Positions 63,542-64,000 of a stretch of DNA of 64,000 nucleotides are shown here, piece after piece. The DNA lies in contig OZ241871.1 in assembly GCA_965202955.1 (NCBI GenBank), forward strand, positions 310,001 to 374,000. The letters are read 5' to 3'. The stretch is from Bin5 sp034422415. Lineage in GTDB: Bacteria; Chloroflexota; Anaerolineae; Caldilineales; Caldilineaceae. Each line of letters opens with the position of its first letter. Position 1 is the first letter of the stretch. Both the position numbers and the translations under genes were made by a program. The notes beneath the pieces are model-generated. The model was not told where the DNA came from and ran no database searches. It saw only the letters and a list, made by a program, of their open reading frames with translations.

Positions 63542-63556
63542 CGAGAACGGTTCTCG
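63542..63556. repeat. Palindrome CGAGAACGGTTCTCG
   Basis: A perfect 7-base inverted repeat around a single base, 35 bases after the second Asp-box gene. It could be a short hairpin or operator for the next gene; no T-run follows. Confidence 0.35.
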
Positions 63557-63722
63557 GAAAGGAGGGGGATAGCGCCCAGAGCGGAACATGCAGATGAAAG
63601 GGTGTCCCGAACCGGCTGGACCCCGCCGTCATTCTTTCATTCGGAGTTTCACCTGATTCACGTGATGTAGATGATTCGACAGCGTATCACGGCATTCACA
63701 GTAGAACCCAGGAGGAAAGACC

Positions 63723-64000
63723 ATGCAACGCTTGGACGAACACACAGTAACACGCCGCAACTTTCTGAAGGGCTCGGCCCTGGCTGCGGCCGGCGGCCTG
63801 CTGGCGGCCTGTACGCCGGCGGCGGCGCCGGCAACCGGCTCCATGCCCGCCGAGGACGAAGGCGCGGACGCCGGGCCGATGCGCAAGGGCGGCACCCTGG
63901 TCTTCGGTTACCCGCAGAAGACGAGCTACCAGAACCTGCTGGCGATGGAGCACAACGCCGGCAACCGCCGCTACTACCTGATCGGCCTGACGCACAACTG
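63723..64000 (+). CDS. Tat-exported family 5 (peptide-type) ABC substrate-binding lipoprotein, C-terminus cut by window edge
   Basis: Visible 92 residues. Twin-arginine signal VTRRNFLKGS (Arg11-Arg12) with lipobox LLAAC, Cys30, then an Ala/Pro linker and KGGTLVFGYPQK, the usual start of the SBP_bac_5 mature fold. ATG 63723 has AGGAGGAAAG upstream. It follows the Asp-box pair, so the products of those enzymes may be linked to this importer. Confidence 0.88.
   Translation, partial: MQRLDEHTVTRRNFLKGSALAAAGGLLAACTPAAAPATGSMPAEDEGADAGPMRKGGTLVFGYPQKTSYQNLLAMEHNAGNRRYYLIGLTHN

Noticed and set aside
1..64000. CRISPR arrays, tRNA, rRNA, riboswitches and phage genes
   Set aside because: None could be recognised: no regularly spaced repeats, no cloverleaf with CCA-type ends, no phage structural or integrase genes.

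Overview
The window looks like a high-GC, heterotroph chromosome of the Chloroflexota, probably near Caldilineae/Anaerolineae. This is an inference from several traits: the dense run of carbohydrate importers, lipoproteins that continue after the lipid-attachment cysteine into Ala/Pro-rich linkers, a Pro/Thr-rich tethered protein, and many TIM-barrel sugar isomerases, amidohydrolases and 2-oxoglutarate dioxygenases. No rRNA, tRNA or CRISPR array is visible, and no housekeeping gene fixes the taxonomy.

Layout. (1) 1-17965, minus strand: a long catabolic series read leftwards from a consensus promoter at 18027-18054. It holds three TIM-barrel/amidohydrolase enzymes, an importer (SBP, MalF, MalG), an amidohydrolase, a second importer, an M20 peptidase, a degenerate M24 peptidase, a DegT aminotransferase, an SDR and a partial peptide-type SBP. 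(2) 18184-22735, plus strand: a divergent unit starting with a second consensus promoter, then an isomerase and an importer. (3) 22827-26737: Uma2 nuclease, coiled-coil protein, decayed gene pieces, then an epimerase/amidohydrolase pair. (4) 26986-30193: insertion-sequence nest with IS630, IS5 and a broken IS982. (5) 30717-41997, plus strand: importer, epimerase, IS5 relic, class III aminotransferase, creatininase-family amidohydrolase, amidohydrolase and an AtuA-like protein with a permuted domain order. The epimerase and amidohydrolase are paralogues of the pair in (3). (6) 42413-52898, minus strand: importer, two sugar isomerases, SDR, phytanoyl-CoA-type dioxygenase, two 2-hydroxyacid dehydrogenases and a HpcH/HpaI aldolase. 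This set could oxidise a sugar to a sugar acid and cleave it. (7) 53243-60245, plus strand: another dioxygenase, an importer and a protein with two ferritin-like halves. (8) 60540-64000, plus strand: a near-consensus promoter with palindromic operator candidates, two Asp-box (sialidase-fold) proteins and the start of a Tat-exported peptide-type SBP.

How the genes fit together. Six complete SBP + two-permease sets of the CUT1 (MalEFG) type are present with no ATPase gene, so they probably share an ATPase encoded elsewhere. Each importer sits beside its own set of isomerases, oxidoreductases, hydrolases or aminotransferases, so the window reads as a mosaic of substrate-specific uptake and degradation modules. 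The best candidate for an undescribed pathway is the 30.7-42.0 kb module. It combines an importer with epimerase, class III aminotransferase, creatininase-family hydrolase, amidohydrolase and AtuA-like protein, is partly duplicated at 24.6-26.7 kb, and is bordered by insertion sequences.
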